From the NCBI RefSeq assembly GCF_964048965.1, contig NZ_OZ040189.1, positions 1,178,001 to 1,242,000 of the forward strand: DNA of 64,000 nt, written 5' to 3'. Origin of the DNA: Tenacibaculum sp. 190130A14a. Its GTDB lineage: Bacteria > Bacteroidota > Bacteroidia > Flavobacteriales > Flavobacteriaceae. How positions within the stretch are numbered: the stretch's first letter is position 1; each line of letters starts with the position of its first letter. The notes under the pieces were generated by a model. That model worked only from the letters and a program-made list of their open reading frames with translations. It did no database searches and was not told the origin of the DNA. Shown one piece after another: positions 27,352 through 34,898 of this stretch. Both the position numbers and the translations under genes were made by a program.

Positions 27352-27915
27352 ATGAAAAAGATTTTAATTCTACTATTATTACCTTTTCAGTTAATTGCTC
27401 AGGAAATTTCAAATTCAGTACAGTTTTGGAACACTTTAAAAGAGCATTGCGGAAAAGCTTATGAAGGTCAAATTACTGAAGGAGGAAAAGAAGGAGATGG
27501 ATTTATGGGAGAGAAATTAATAATGCATGTTCGTTCTTGTGAGGTAAATACAATTAGAATTCCATTTTTTGTAGGAGAAAACAAGTCTCGTACTTGGGTT
27601 TTTACTATCGATGAAAATAAATTAATTAGTTTGAAACATGATCATAGGCATAAAGACGGTTCTGAAGATAAAATTACTCAATATGGTGGTTCAAACCCTA
27701 ATACTGGTTTAGCGCATATTCAATTTTTTCCTGCAGATCAAGAAACGTCAAATTTAATACCACATGCATCTAGTAATGTTTGGTGGGTAACTATAGATAA
27801 AACAAGTTTTACTTATAATTTACGAAGAATTGGAACAGATAGATTTTTCTCAGTAAAATTTGACTTAACAAAAGAAGTTAAAACTCCAAGTGCTCCTTGG
27901 GGTAGTAAAGACTAA
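27352..27915 (+). CDS. Secreted hypothetical protein
   Basis: The 187-aa product has a clear signal peptide ending near residue 17 (ILILLLLPFQLIAQ) and a mature part of about 170 residues with HCGKAYEGQI near 34, MHVRSCEVNTIRIPFF near 63 and HDHRHKDGSEDKITQYGG near 104. Two cysteines (in HCGKA and RSCEV) could form a disulfide. It resembles uncharacterised flavobacterial periplasmic proteins; no enzyme motif is evident. It is separated from sucC by a terminator and ends 26 bases before the convergent LytTR regulator gene. Confidence 0.75.
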   Translation: MKKILILLLLPFQLIAQEISNSVQFWNTLKEHCGKAYEGQITEGGKEGDGFMGEKLIMHVRSCEVNTIRIPFFVGENKSRTWVFTIDENKLISLKHDHRHKDGSEDKITQYGGSNPNTGLAHIQFFPADQETSNLIPHASSNVWWVTIDKTSFTYNLRRIGTDRFFSVKFDLTKEVKTPSAPWGSKD

Positions 27916-27941
27916 AAGTTTCATTTTAAAAGAGAGTAGTT

Positions 27942-28637
27942 TTATAAGTAGTTCGAAGTGAAATTGTCTTTATAAGCTCTACCTATAGGAAGTTGTTTAC
28001 CGTTTGTTAAATGTATCATGTTTCCTGAAACCTTTTCAATAAAATCAATATTGATAATAAATGATTTATGCACTTGAACGAAATTGGAAGGAAGTTTAAT
28101 TAACCAGTTTTTTAATGATAAAGATGTTAAGGTTTTTTTATTAAGCATATAAGCTTCGGAATAATCGGAGGAAGCTTCAATATGCGTTATGTTTTTATAA
28201 TGAAGTTTAATCAGTTCATGACCAGATTTAATGAATATGTACGTTTTATCAATTTTGCTGTCTTCTGATAAAACTACACTTTTTTGAATAGTAGTGTTTA
28301 CCTTGTTTACTGATTTTAAAAAGCGTTCAAAAGAAAATGGTTTTAAAAGATAATCAACAACATCTAATTCATAACCTTTCAACGCATATTCACTAAATGC
28401 AGTTGTTAAAATGATGTGTGGTTTTTGATCCAAGATCTCAATAAAATCAATACCCGATACTTTTGGTAAATGAATATCTAAAAACAATAGATCAATGGGA
28501 GTTGTTTTTAAGAATTGAAGCGCTTGTAACGCATCTGAGAAAGTACCTTTTAACTCTAAAAAATCTATCTCGCCAATATACTTTTGTAAGATACGCTGTG
28601 CTGGTGCTTGATCTTCAATAATTACACAAGAAATCAT
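27942..28637 (-). CDS. LytTR-family response regulator
   Basis: The 231-aa protein has a receiver domain (VIIEDQAPAQ at the start, phospho-acceptor D in LLFLDIHLPKVSG at about residue 54, K in LLKPF near 104) and a C-terminal LytTR DNA-binding domain (YIFIKSGHELIKL, VQVHKSFIINIDFI, LPIGRAYKDNF). It overlaps the upstream sensor kinase gene by four bases (ATGA), so the two form a pair. Given the divergent arrangement with the TonB receptor gene across a 199-nt gap containing dyads, that receptor is the obvious candidate target. Confidence 0.93.
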   Translation of the reverse strand: MISCVIIEDQAPAQRILQKYIGEIDFLELKGTFSDALQALQFLKTTPIDLLFLDIHLPKVSGIDFIEILDQKPHIILTTAFSEYALKGYELDVVDYLLKPFSFERFLKSVNKVNTTIQKSVVLSEDSKIDKTYIFIKSGHELIKLHYKNITHIEASSDYSEAYMLNKKTLTSLSLKNWLIKLPSNFVQVHKSFIINIDFIEKVSGNMIHLTNGKQLPIGRAYKDNFTSNYL

Positions 28638-29638
28638 TGGCTAGATAGGTTAAGAGTTAAATGTACAATATAACAATTATTATCAGTTGTAATATTGAGT
28701 TTATGTGCTTTCGGATATAGTAATTGTAAACGTTTGTTTACGTTTTCTAAACCAATACCCGTAGATAGGTTTTGTGTATTAGCATTTTCTAAAAACGTGT
28801 TTTTACATACAAAAATTAACTGATTGTTTTTAATGCTTAAATCAACGTCAATTTCAATTAATTCTGATTGACTAGCGGTACTATGTTTAAATGCATTTTC
28901 AATAAATACCATTAAAATTAATGGGGCAATTTTATAACTACCTCTGCAGTTTTTTGTATTGAAACGAACTTTACCTCTTCCTTCAATTTGAAGTTCATTT
29001 AGAGCAGTAAAGTTCTTTAAATGTTGAATTTCTTTTTCTAAAGGAACAAAGTCTTCCTTACAGTCATATAACATATAGCGTAATACAGAAGATAATTCTA
29101 AAATAATCGAAGGTGTTTGAGGGGAATTATCTAAAGCATAGGAATATAAGTTGTTTAGATTATTAAATAAAAAATGTGGATTTATTTGTGATTTTAAAAA
29201 TCGTAATTCGCTTTCATTTACAGCCCTTTGCATGGCATCTAATTCTTGTTGTTTTTTAACAATGTCCCAAGCAATTTTAAAACCAACCATCATAAATATA
29301 ATAGGAAATATACTTAATAAAGTATAGTAAATATTGGATACATGTTCAGCTCTTTCACCACCAACCAGTAATGGTTCTAATACATATTCTTCTACATAGT
29401 ATACTCCTAAGAAAATTACTACAATAAAAGTCCAAAATGCTGCGAGTTTCTTAGTGTAAAAATATTTTGGAACTAAAACATAACTGATAAACAGAGAAAC
29501 AGCTAGATAAAAACTGAAAAAAACAATAGAATATAAATGAAAACATTTGTTGTGTTTGTCAAAAGAGTAGATCAAAAATAAGACAACAGCAAATAAAGCT
29601 TGATATATAAACTCTTTAGCTTTAAAGTTGATTTTCAT
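28634..29638 (-). CDS. LytS-like membrane histidine kinase
   Basis: The 334-aa protein has four hydrophobic segments in residues 10-130 (for example ALFAVVLFLIYSF and FWTFIVVIFLGVYYV), a short coiled linker, then the His_kinase domain with phospho-acceptor H in KSQINPHFLFNNLNNLYSY near 175. The ATP-binding part shows FIENAFKHS near 246 and STGIGLENVNKRL near 300. This is the standard kinase partner of LytTR regulators in Bacteroidota. There is no extracellular sensor domain, so the membrane bundle itself probably senses the signal. Confidence 0.93.
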   Translation of the reverse strand: MKINFKAKEFIYQALFAVVLFLIYSFDKHNKCFHLYSIVFFSFYLAVSLFISYVLVPKYFYTKKLAAFWTFIVVIFLGVYYVEEYVLEPLLVGGERAEHVSNIYYTLLSIFPIIFMMVGFKIAWDIVKKQQELDAMQRAVNESELRFLKSQINPHFLFNNLNNLYSYALDNSPQTPSIILELSSVLRYMLYDCKEDFVPLEKEIQHLKNFTALNELQIEGRGKVRFNTKNCRGSYKIAPLILMVFIENAFKHSTASQSELIEIDVDLSIKNNQLIFVCKNTFLENANTQNLSTGIGLENVNKRLQLLYPKAHKLNITTDNNCYIVHLTLNLSSQ

Positions 29639-29691
29639 GTTTTTATGTTTTGTTATAAAAATAAATTAGGACCAAAAATATATTGTAAATG

Positions 29692-29731
29692 TTAAAAGTG
29701 GTTACAGAATTCTGTGTTCGACACTTTTTAA
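29692..29731. repeat. Nested inverted repeat between kinase and TonB receptor genes
   Basis: Outer arms TTAAAAGTG (29692-29700) and CACTTTTTAA (29722-29731, one extra T) enclose a perfect 12-bp palindrome ACAGAATTCTGT (29704-29715). It is a candidate operator in the divergent promoter region. Confidence 0.45.
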
Positions 29732-29733
29732 GA

Positions 29734-29758
29734 GGTGAACAACATATGTACGTTCACC
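29734..29758. repeat. Inverted repeat, possible LytTR binding site
   Basis: GGTGAAC (29734-29740) and GTTCACC (29752-29758) are perfect inverses 11 bases apart. TACGTTCAC on the right arm is close to the LytTR half-site pattern. It lies about 80 bases before the TonB receptor start. Confidence 0.4.
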
Positions 29759-29837
29759 CTAAAAATATGGTAGTTTAAAGAAAATATTATCACAAACTCT
29801 CTGTAAAATTGATTTTTGCTGTATTAAAAATATACAA

Positions 29838-32210
29838 ATGAAATTAAATTTACTTGTCGTATTCCTATTCATAGGGCAATTATGTATCGCACAAAACTCC
29901 TTAACAGTTAGAGGTAAAATTGTAGATGCTAATTCTAAGCAACCTTTAGAATTTGTATCGGTGATAGTGAATAATAATAAAACGAATCAACCCGTAACAG
30001 GAGCAACCACAGGAATTGATGGTGCTTTTGAGTTAAAGACTAAAGTAAAAGATGTTAATGTAGAAATTAGTTTTATTGGATTTAAAACAAAAAGAATTAC
30101 TACTATTAAAAATATAAACGGAGTAGCTAACTTAAATACTATTGAACTGGAAGAAGATGCACAAGAATTAGATGAGGTTGTAGTACGTGCGGAAAAATCT
30201 TCTACTGAGTTTAAATTAGATAAAAGAGTATTTAATGTTGGTAAAGATTTAAGTTCAACTGGAGCTAGTGCAATGGAGGTTTTAAATAATGTACCTTCTG
30301 TTAATGTTAGCATTGAAGGAGCAATTACTCTAAGAGGTGGACAAGGAGCACAGATTTTAATTAATGGTAAGCCTTCTGTCATAGCAAGTCAAGAAGGGAA
30401 TGCATTAGGAACTATCGTTGCTGATCAAATAGAGAAGATAGAAGTAATCACCAATCCTTCTGCTAAGTATGAAGCCGAAGGTACCGCAGGTATAATTAAT
30501 ATCGTTTTAAAGAAAAATGATAAAAAAGGTTGGAATGGTTCTATTAGTTTGAATACAGGAATACCGAATAACCATAGTGTTGGAGTAAGTCTAAATAAAA
30601 GAACTGAGAAGTTTAATATTTTTAGTCAGATAGGGGTAGGAAAGCGTACTTTTCCAAATGAATCGAAAAGTTATAACTTAAATAGAACCAACAACAATGA
30701 AATTTTATCAAACGGGAATGGTGATAAGAACGAGCAGTTTTATAATATTACCTTAGGAACCGATTATTACATTAATCAATATAATGTAATTACATTGTCT
30801 GGAAATTTTGCTTATGAAATAGAAGACGAAGATTCTAAAACTCAATTTGATCAAGTTGAAGGTAGTAATGGAAATTTGAATAGTTCGTACAATCGATTCG
30901 AAATTACCGAAGCAACCAATCCAAAATTTCAATACGAACTTCAGTATAAAAAAGACTTTAAAAACAATAAAGAACAGAGTTTATTGTTCAGTGCGTTAGG
31001 AAGTTTTTTTGGTAAAGATCAGACATCTGAATTTAATAATGAAGCTATCGTTGGAATTGCAGATCCTAATCAAAAAACACGTACTGATTTTAAAGAAGCA
31101 CAATACACATTTAAATTAGATTATACACATCCCATAACTGAAGCATATACTATTGAAACAGGGACGCAATATGTATTGAACGATGTAACAAATGATTATG
31201 CTGTAGATAATTTTCAAGGTGGTATTTGGGTGAACGATGTAAATTTGACGAATATTTTTGATTACAAGCAAAATGTATTTGGAGTATATATAACCGGGGC
31301 TTATGAAGGAGAACAATGGGGAGTGAAGCTTGGAGGTCGTTTAGAAAATACAGACTTAAATACAGTTTTACAAACTACCCGTCAGGAGAATGCTCAAAAC
31401 TATACTAACTTCTTTCCAAGTGTACACACTTCATATAAAGTAAATCATAATTTTTCTATTCAAGCAGGGTATTCAAAACGTATTTACAGACCTAGATTAT
31501 GGGATTTAAATCCGTTTTTTAATATTCGAAATCAGTTTAACATTTTCACAGGGAATCCGAACTTACAACCTGAATTTACAGATTCATATGAGTTGACTTC
31601 TATTCATAAATTGGGAAAACTTAATTTAAACTTTGGAGTATATTATCGAAATACCACAGATGTGATTGAAGATGTGTCTAGTTATAACACCACTACTGGA
31701 GTAACTACTCGTATGCCTCAAAATTTTGGGACTAGTAAAATAACTGGTTTTGAAGCAAATTATAAAGTTAACTTAACGAAATGGGCTTCTGTAAATGGAG
31801 ATTTTAACTACAATATATTTAATAGAAAAGGACAATTTGATGCCGATAACAATTTCGATTTTGAAGGAAGTCGCTGGGATACGAAGTCTACAGTGAAATT
31901 TAAGCTACCTGAAAGTTTTGATTTGGAAGTGTCAGGGAATTATCGTTCAAAATATAAAACAGCACAAGGAACTGTTGCTAAAAATGTTTTTGCCAATTTA
32001 GGTTTGAGGAAAAAGATTATCAAAGGAAAAGTAATTCTAAACTTAAGTGTTCGAGATTTATTTGCCTCAAGAATTTTTGAATCTACGCAAGAAGGAACCA
32101 GTTTCTTTAGCAGTAGTAGCCGCCAAAGAGGTCGTTTTGTAACTTTTGGAATTAGTTATGGTTTTGGAAAAGGAGAAGCTATGGAATATTCAGCAAGAAA
32201 GAGATTTTAA
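29838..32210 (+). CDS. TonB-dependent outer-membrane receptor (outer membrane beta-barrel family)
   Basis: The 790-aa protein has a signal peptide ending near residue 18 (FIGQLCIAQ), a carboxypeptidase-regulatory-like domain at about 22-105 (LTVRGKIVDANSKQPLEFVS), a plug-like domain at about 115-215 (LRGGQGAQILINGKPS, EKIEVITNPSAKYEAEGTAG) and a beta barrel to the C-terminus. The pattern fits the flavobacterial outer-membrane beta-barrel family related to FecA/CirA-type receptors. The ligand is unknown; no SusD partner is adjacent. It is divergent from the LytTR pair and is followed by a YceI gene 37 bases later, likely in one transcript. Confidence 0.9.
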   Translation: MKLNLLVVFLFIGQLCIAQNSLTVRGKIVDANSKQPLEFVSVIVNNNKTNQPVTGATTGIDGAFELKTKVKDVNVEISFIGFKTKRITTIKNINGVANLNTIELEEDAQELDEVVVRAEKSSTEFKLDKRVFNVGKDLSSTGASAMEVLNNVPSVNVSIEGAITLRGGQGAQILINGKPSVIASQEGNALGTIVADQIEKIEVITNPSAKYEAEGTAGIINIVLKKNDKKGWNGSISLNTGIPNNHSVGVSLNKRTEKFNIFSQIGVGKRTFPNESKSYNLNRTNNNEILSNGNGDKNEQFYNITLGTDYYINQYNVITLSGNFAYEIEDEDSKTQFDQVEGSNGNLNSSYNRFEITEATNPKFQYELQYKKDFKNNKEQSLLFSALGSFFGKDQTSEFNNEAIVGIADPNQKTRTDFKEAQYTFKLDYTHPITEAYTIETGTQYVLNDVTNDYAVDNFQGGIWVNDVNLTNIFDYKQNVFGVYITGAYEGEQWGVKLGGRLENTDLNTVLQTTRQENAQNYTNFFPSVHTSYKVNHNFSIQAGYSKRIYRPRLWDLNPFFNIRNQFNIFTGNPNLQPEFTDSYELTSIHKLGKLNLNFGVYYRNTTDVIEDVSSYNTTTGVTTRMPQNFGTSKITGFEANYKVNLTKWASVNGDFNYNIFNRKGQFDADNNFDFEGSRWDTKSTVKFKLPESFDLEVSGNYRSKYKTAQGTVAKNVFANLGLRKKIIKGKVILNLSVRDLFASRIFESTQEGTSFFSSSSRQRGRFVTFGISYGFGKGEAMEYSARKRF

Positions 32211-32247
32211 ACAAAAACAACAATTAACAATTATAAATTTAAATAAA

Positions 32248-32808
32248 ATGAGAAAATTAATTATTACACTAATTTTAATAGTAACTGTAGGGGTAAATGC
32301 ACAAGAAAAATGGACAGTAGATGCTTCACATTCATCAATTAATTTTGCCGTATCACACTTAGTGATTTCCGAAACTACTGGTTCTTTCGATAGTTTTGAT
32401 ATTTGGGCTTCTTCTAAGGAGAATTTTGAAGTACCAGTGTTTTCTGTATCGATAAAGACAGCTAGTATTAATACTAAAAATGAAGGAAGAGATAAGCATT
32501 TAAGAGCAAATGACTTTTTTGACGCAGCAACATACCCTAGTATAAAATTTGTACAAAAAGAGTTCAAAAAACGAGAGGGTAAGAAGATTGAAATATTAGG
32601 AGATTTAACCATTAAAGGTATTACTAAACCTGTAATTTTAAAAGGGAAGGTTAATGGAGTAGTTGCTACTAAATATGGAATGAAAGCAGGAGTAAAGTTA
32701 CAAACTACAATTAAACGTACTGACTTTAAAGTAGGTGGAGAAGGTGGTTCTATAGGAGAAGAAGTAGAGCTTGTTATCAATTTAGAATTAAACAAAAAGA
32801 AAGCATAA
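32248..32808 (+). CDS. YceI-family periplasmic lipid-binding protein
   Basis: Starting at ATG 32248 the protein has 186 aa with a signal peptide (MRKLIITLILIVTVGVNAQ). The mature domain shows the YceI pattern: WTVDASHSSINFAVSHLV near 22, TASINTKNEGRDKHLRANDF near 70, DAATYPSIKFV, and GDLTIKGITKPV near 120. YceI proteins are lipocalin-like barrels that bind isoprenoid or polyprenyl lipids. The frame is open further upstream to 32146, but that overlaps the receptor gene and lacks the signal peptide at its start. A shared terminator lies 28 bases after the stop. Confidence 0.92.
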   Translation: MRKLIITLILIVTVGVNAQEKWTVDASHSSINFAVSHLVISETTGSFDSFDIWASSKENFEVPVFSVSIKTASINTKNEGRDKHLRANDFFDAATYPSIKFVQKEFKKREGKKIEILGDLTIKGITKPVILKGKVNGVVATKYGMKAGVKLQTTIKRTDFKVGGEGGSIGEEVELVINLELNKKKA

Positions 32809-32835
32809 TTGTTCCCAGACTAATTCTTTGTTGTA

Positions 32836-32869
32836 AAAAATGCCCCACATTTAAATGTGAGGCATTTTT
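32836..32869. terminator. Bidirectional terminator between YceI and uvrB
   Basis: A 17-bp dyad with one mismatch (TGCCCCACATTT against AAATGTGAGGCA) is flanked by A-run and T-run, so it serves the convergent YceI (plus) and uvrB (minus) genes. Confidence 0.85.
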
Positions 32870-32886
32870 ATTTATATAAGAGTGAA

Positions 32887-34875
32887 TTATAACTTTTCCT
32901 TTAAAATTTCAATTTCATCACGTAATTGTGCTGCTGCCATAAAATCTAAAGCTTTTGCAGCTTCCTCCATTTGCTTACGTTTGTTGCGAATACGTTTTTC
33001 TATTTCAGCTTTTGGTAAATATTCCAAATCTTGTTCCGCTGCCTTTTGAATTGCAGCATCATATTGATGAGTCGTAATGGCTGATCTAGATAGGGTATCG
33101 TCTATTTTCTTGTTAATTTGTTTTGGAGTTATACCATGCGCAGAGTTATAATTAATTTGCTTTTCTCTTCTACGATTGGTTTCATCAATCGTCATTTGCA
33201 TACTATTGGTAATTTTATCCGCATACATAATGGCTTTTCCGTTTACATTACGTGCGGCTCTACCAACTGTTTGTGTTAAAGAACGATGTGAACGGAGAAA
33301 ACCTTCTTTATCAGCATCTAAAATAGCAACCAATGAAACTTCTGGAAGGTCTAATCCTTCTCTTAATAGGTTTACACCAATAAGTACATCAAAAAGTCCC
33401 TTACGAAGATCTTGCATGATTTCTACACGTTCTAAAGTATCAACATCAGAATGTATATAACGACAACGTACTTGAATACGTGTAAGGTATTTAGCTAACT
33501 CTTCAGCCATTCGCTTGGTTAATGTAGTAACTAATGTACGTTCATCTTTTTCTACGCGAATTTGAATCTCTTCAATTAAATCATCTATTTGATTTAAGCT
33601 AGGACGTACTTCAATTTCTGGATCCAACAACCCTGTTGGACGAATCACTTGTTCTACAAATAAACCTTCTGTTTTTTGTAGTTCATAATCTGCAGGAGTA
33701 GCAGAAACATAAATCACTTGATTTTGCAACATTTCAAACTCTTCGAACTTTAAAGGTCTATTATCCATAGCAGCAGGTAATCTAAAACCGTATTCTACTA
33801 AATTTTCTTTTCTACTTCGATCTCCTCCATACATCGCATGAACCTGTGGTACGGTAACATGACTTTCATCAATAACCATTAAAAAATCGTCTGGAAAATA
33901 ATCTAACAAGCAGAAAGGTCTAGTTCCGGCTTCACGTCCGTCTAAATAGCGAGAGTAATTTTCAATTCCAGAACAATATCCTAATTCACGAATCATTTCT
34001 AAATCAAACTCTGTACGTTCTTTCAAACGTTTTGCTTCTAAATGTTTTCCTATTTCTTTAAAATAATCGTATTGTTTCATCAAATCTTCTTGAATTTGAT
34101 GAATGGCATTCTGTAATACATCAGGAGAAGTAACAAATAAATTAGCAGGATAGATGTTCAATTGATTTAGTCGTGTAATGATTTCATTGGTTTCAATATT
34201 AAAAGATTCAATTTCTTCAATTTCATCTCCAAAAAAATGAACGCGATATGCACTATCTCCATAAGAAGGATAGATGGTAACAACATCTCCTTTTACTTTA
34301 AAGGTACCACTTTTGATTTCGGTTTCTGTTCGTGCATATAAACTAGTTACTAATTGATGTAAAAATTTAGTCCTAGATATTTGCTGGTCTACCTCAATTG
34401 GAATTACATTCTTTTTAAATTCAGTAGGGTTTCCAATACCATACAAACAAGAAACAGAAGCCACTACTAATACGTCTCGTCGTCCAGAAAGTAGAGAAGA
34501 AGAAGTACTAATTCGTAAACGTTCTATTTCGTCATTAATAGACAGGTCTTTTTCAATATAAGTTCCTGTTACTGGGATATATGCTTCAGGCTGATAATAA
34601 TCATAATAAGAAACAAAATACTCTACTGCATTGTTAGGGAAAAATTGTTTGAACTCAGAATACAACTGTGCAGCCAAAGTTTTGTTATGAGCTAATACTA
34701 AAGTTGGTCTATTTACTTTAGCTACGACATTGGCAACCGAAAAAGTTTTACCAGAACCAGTTACTCCCAATAAGGTTTGAAACTTTTCTCCTTCAACAAT
34801 TCCGTTGGCTAATTGATTGATAGCTTGCGGTTGGTCACCCGTAGGTTGAAACTCTGAAACAATTTGAAAATCCAT
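32887..34875 (-). CDS. uvrB: Excinuclease ABC subunit B
   Basis: UvrB is the damage-verifying helicase of nucleotide excision repair; it is loaded by UvrA and recruits UvrC. The 662-aa protein has Walker A GVTGSGKTF near 38, the damage-probing beta-hairpin region YYDYYQPEAYIP near 92, DESHVTVPQVHAMY near 335, helicase motif VI QTVGRAARNVNGKA near 535 and the C-terminal UVR domain that contacts UvrC (MEEAAKALDFMAAAQLRDE). All parts are intact and length is standard. It ends near the bidirectional terminator and is convergent with the YceI gene. Confidence 0.98.
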   Translation of the reverse strand: MDFQIVSEFQPTGDQPQAINQLANGIVEGEKFQTLLGVTGSGKTFSVANVVAKVNRPTLVLAHNKTLAAQLYSEFKQFFPNNAVEYFVSYYDYYQPEAYIPVTGTYIEKDLSINDEIERLRISTSSSLLSGRRDVLVVASVSCLYGIGNPTEFKKNVIPIEVDQQISRTKFLHQLVTSLYARTETEIKSGTFKVKGDVVTIYPSYGDSAYRVHFFGDEIEEIESFNIETNEIITRLNQLNIYPANLFVTSPDVLQNAIHQIQEDLMKQYDYFKEIGKHLEAKRLKERTEFDLEMIRELGYCSGIENYSRYLDGREAGTRPFCLLDYFPDDFLMVIDESHVTVPQVHAMYGGDRSRKENLVEYGFRLPAAMDNRPLKFEEFEMLQNQVIYVSATPADYELQKTEGLFVEQVIRPTGLLDPEIEVRPSLNQIDDLIEEIQIRVEKDERTLVTTLTKRMAEELAKYLTRIQVRCRYIHSDVDTLERVEIMQDLRKGLFDVLIGVNLLREGLDLPEVSLVAILDADKEGFLRSHRSLTQTVGRAARNVNGKAIMYADKITNSMQMTIDETNRRREKQINYNSAHGITPKQINKKIDDTLSRSAITTHQYDAAIQKAAEQDLEYLPKAEIEKRIRNKRKQMEEAAKALDFMAAAQLRDEIEILKEKL

Positions 34876-34898
34876 AACTACAAAAATAAGGTATGAAT

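Noticed and set aside
32146..32808. Longer YceI protein starting within the TonB receptor gene
   Set aside because: The ATG at 32248 begins with a perfect signal peptide; the longer form would bury it.
34881..34888. TATTTTTG on the minus strand as the uvrB promoter
   Set aside because: It is only six bases from the start codon, which would give a leaderless mRNA, and no -33 box is present.
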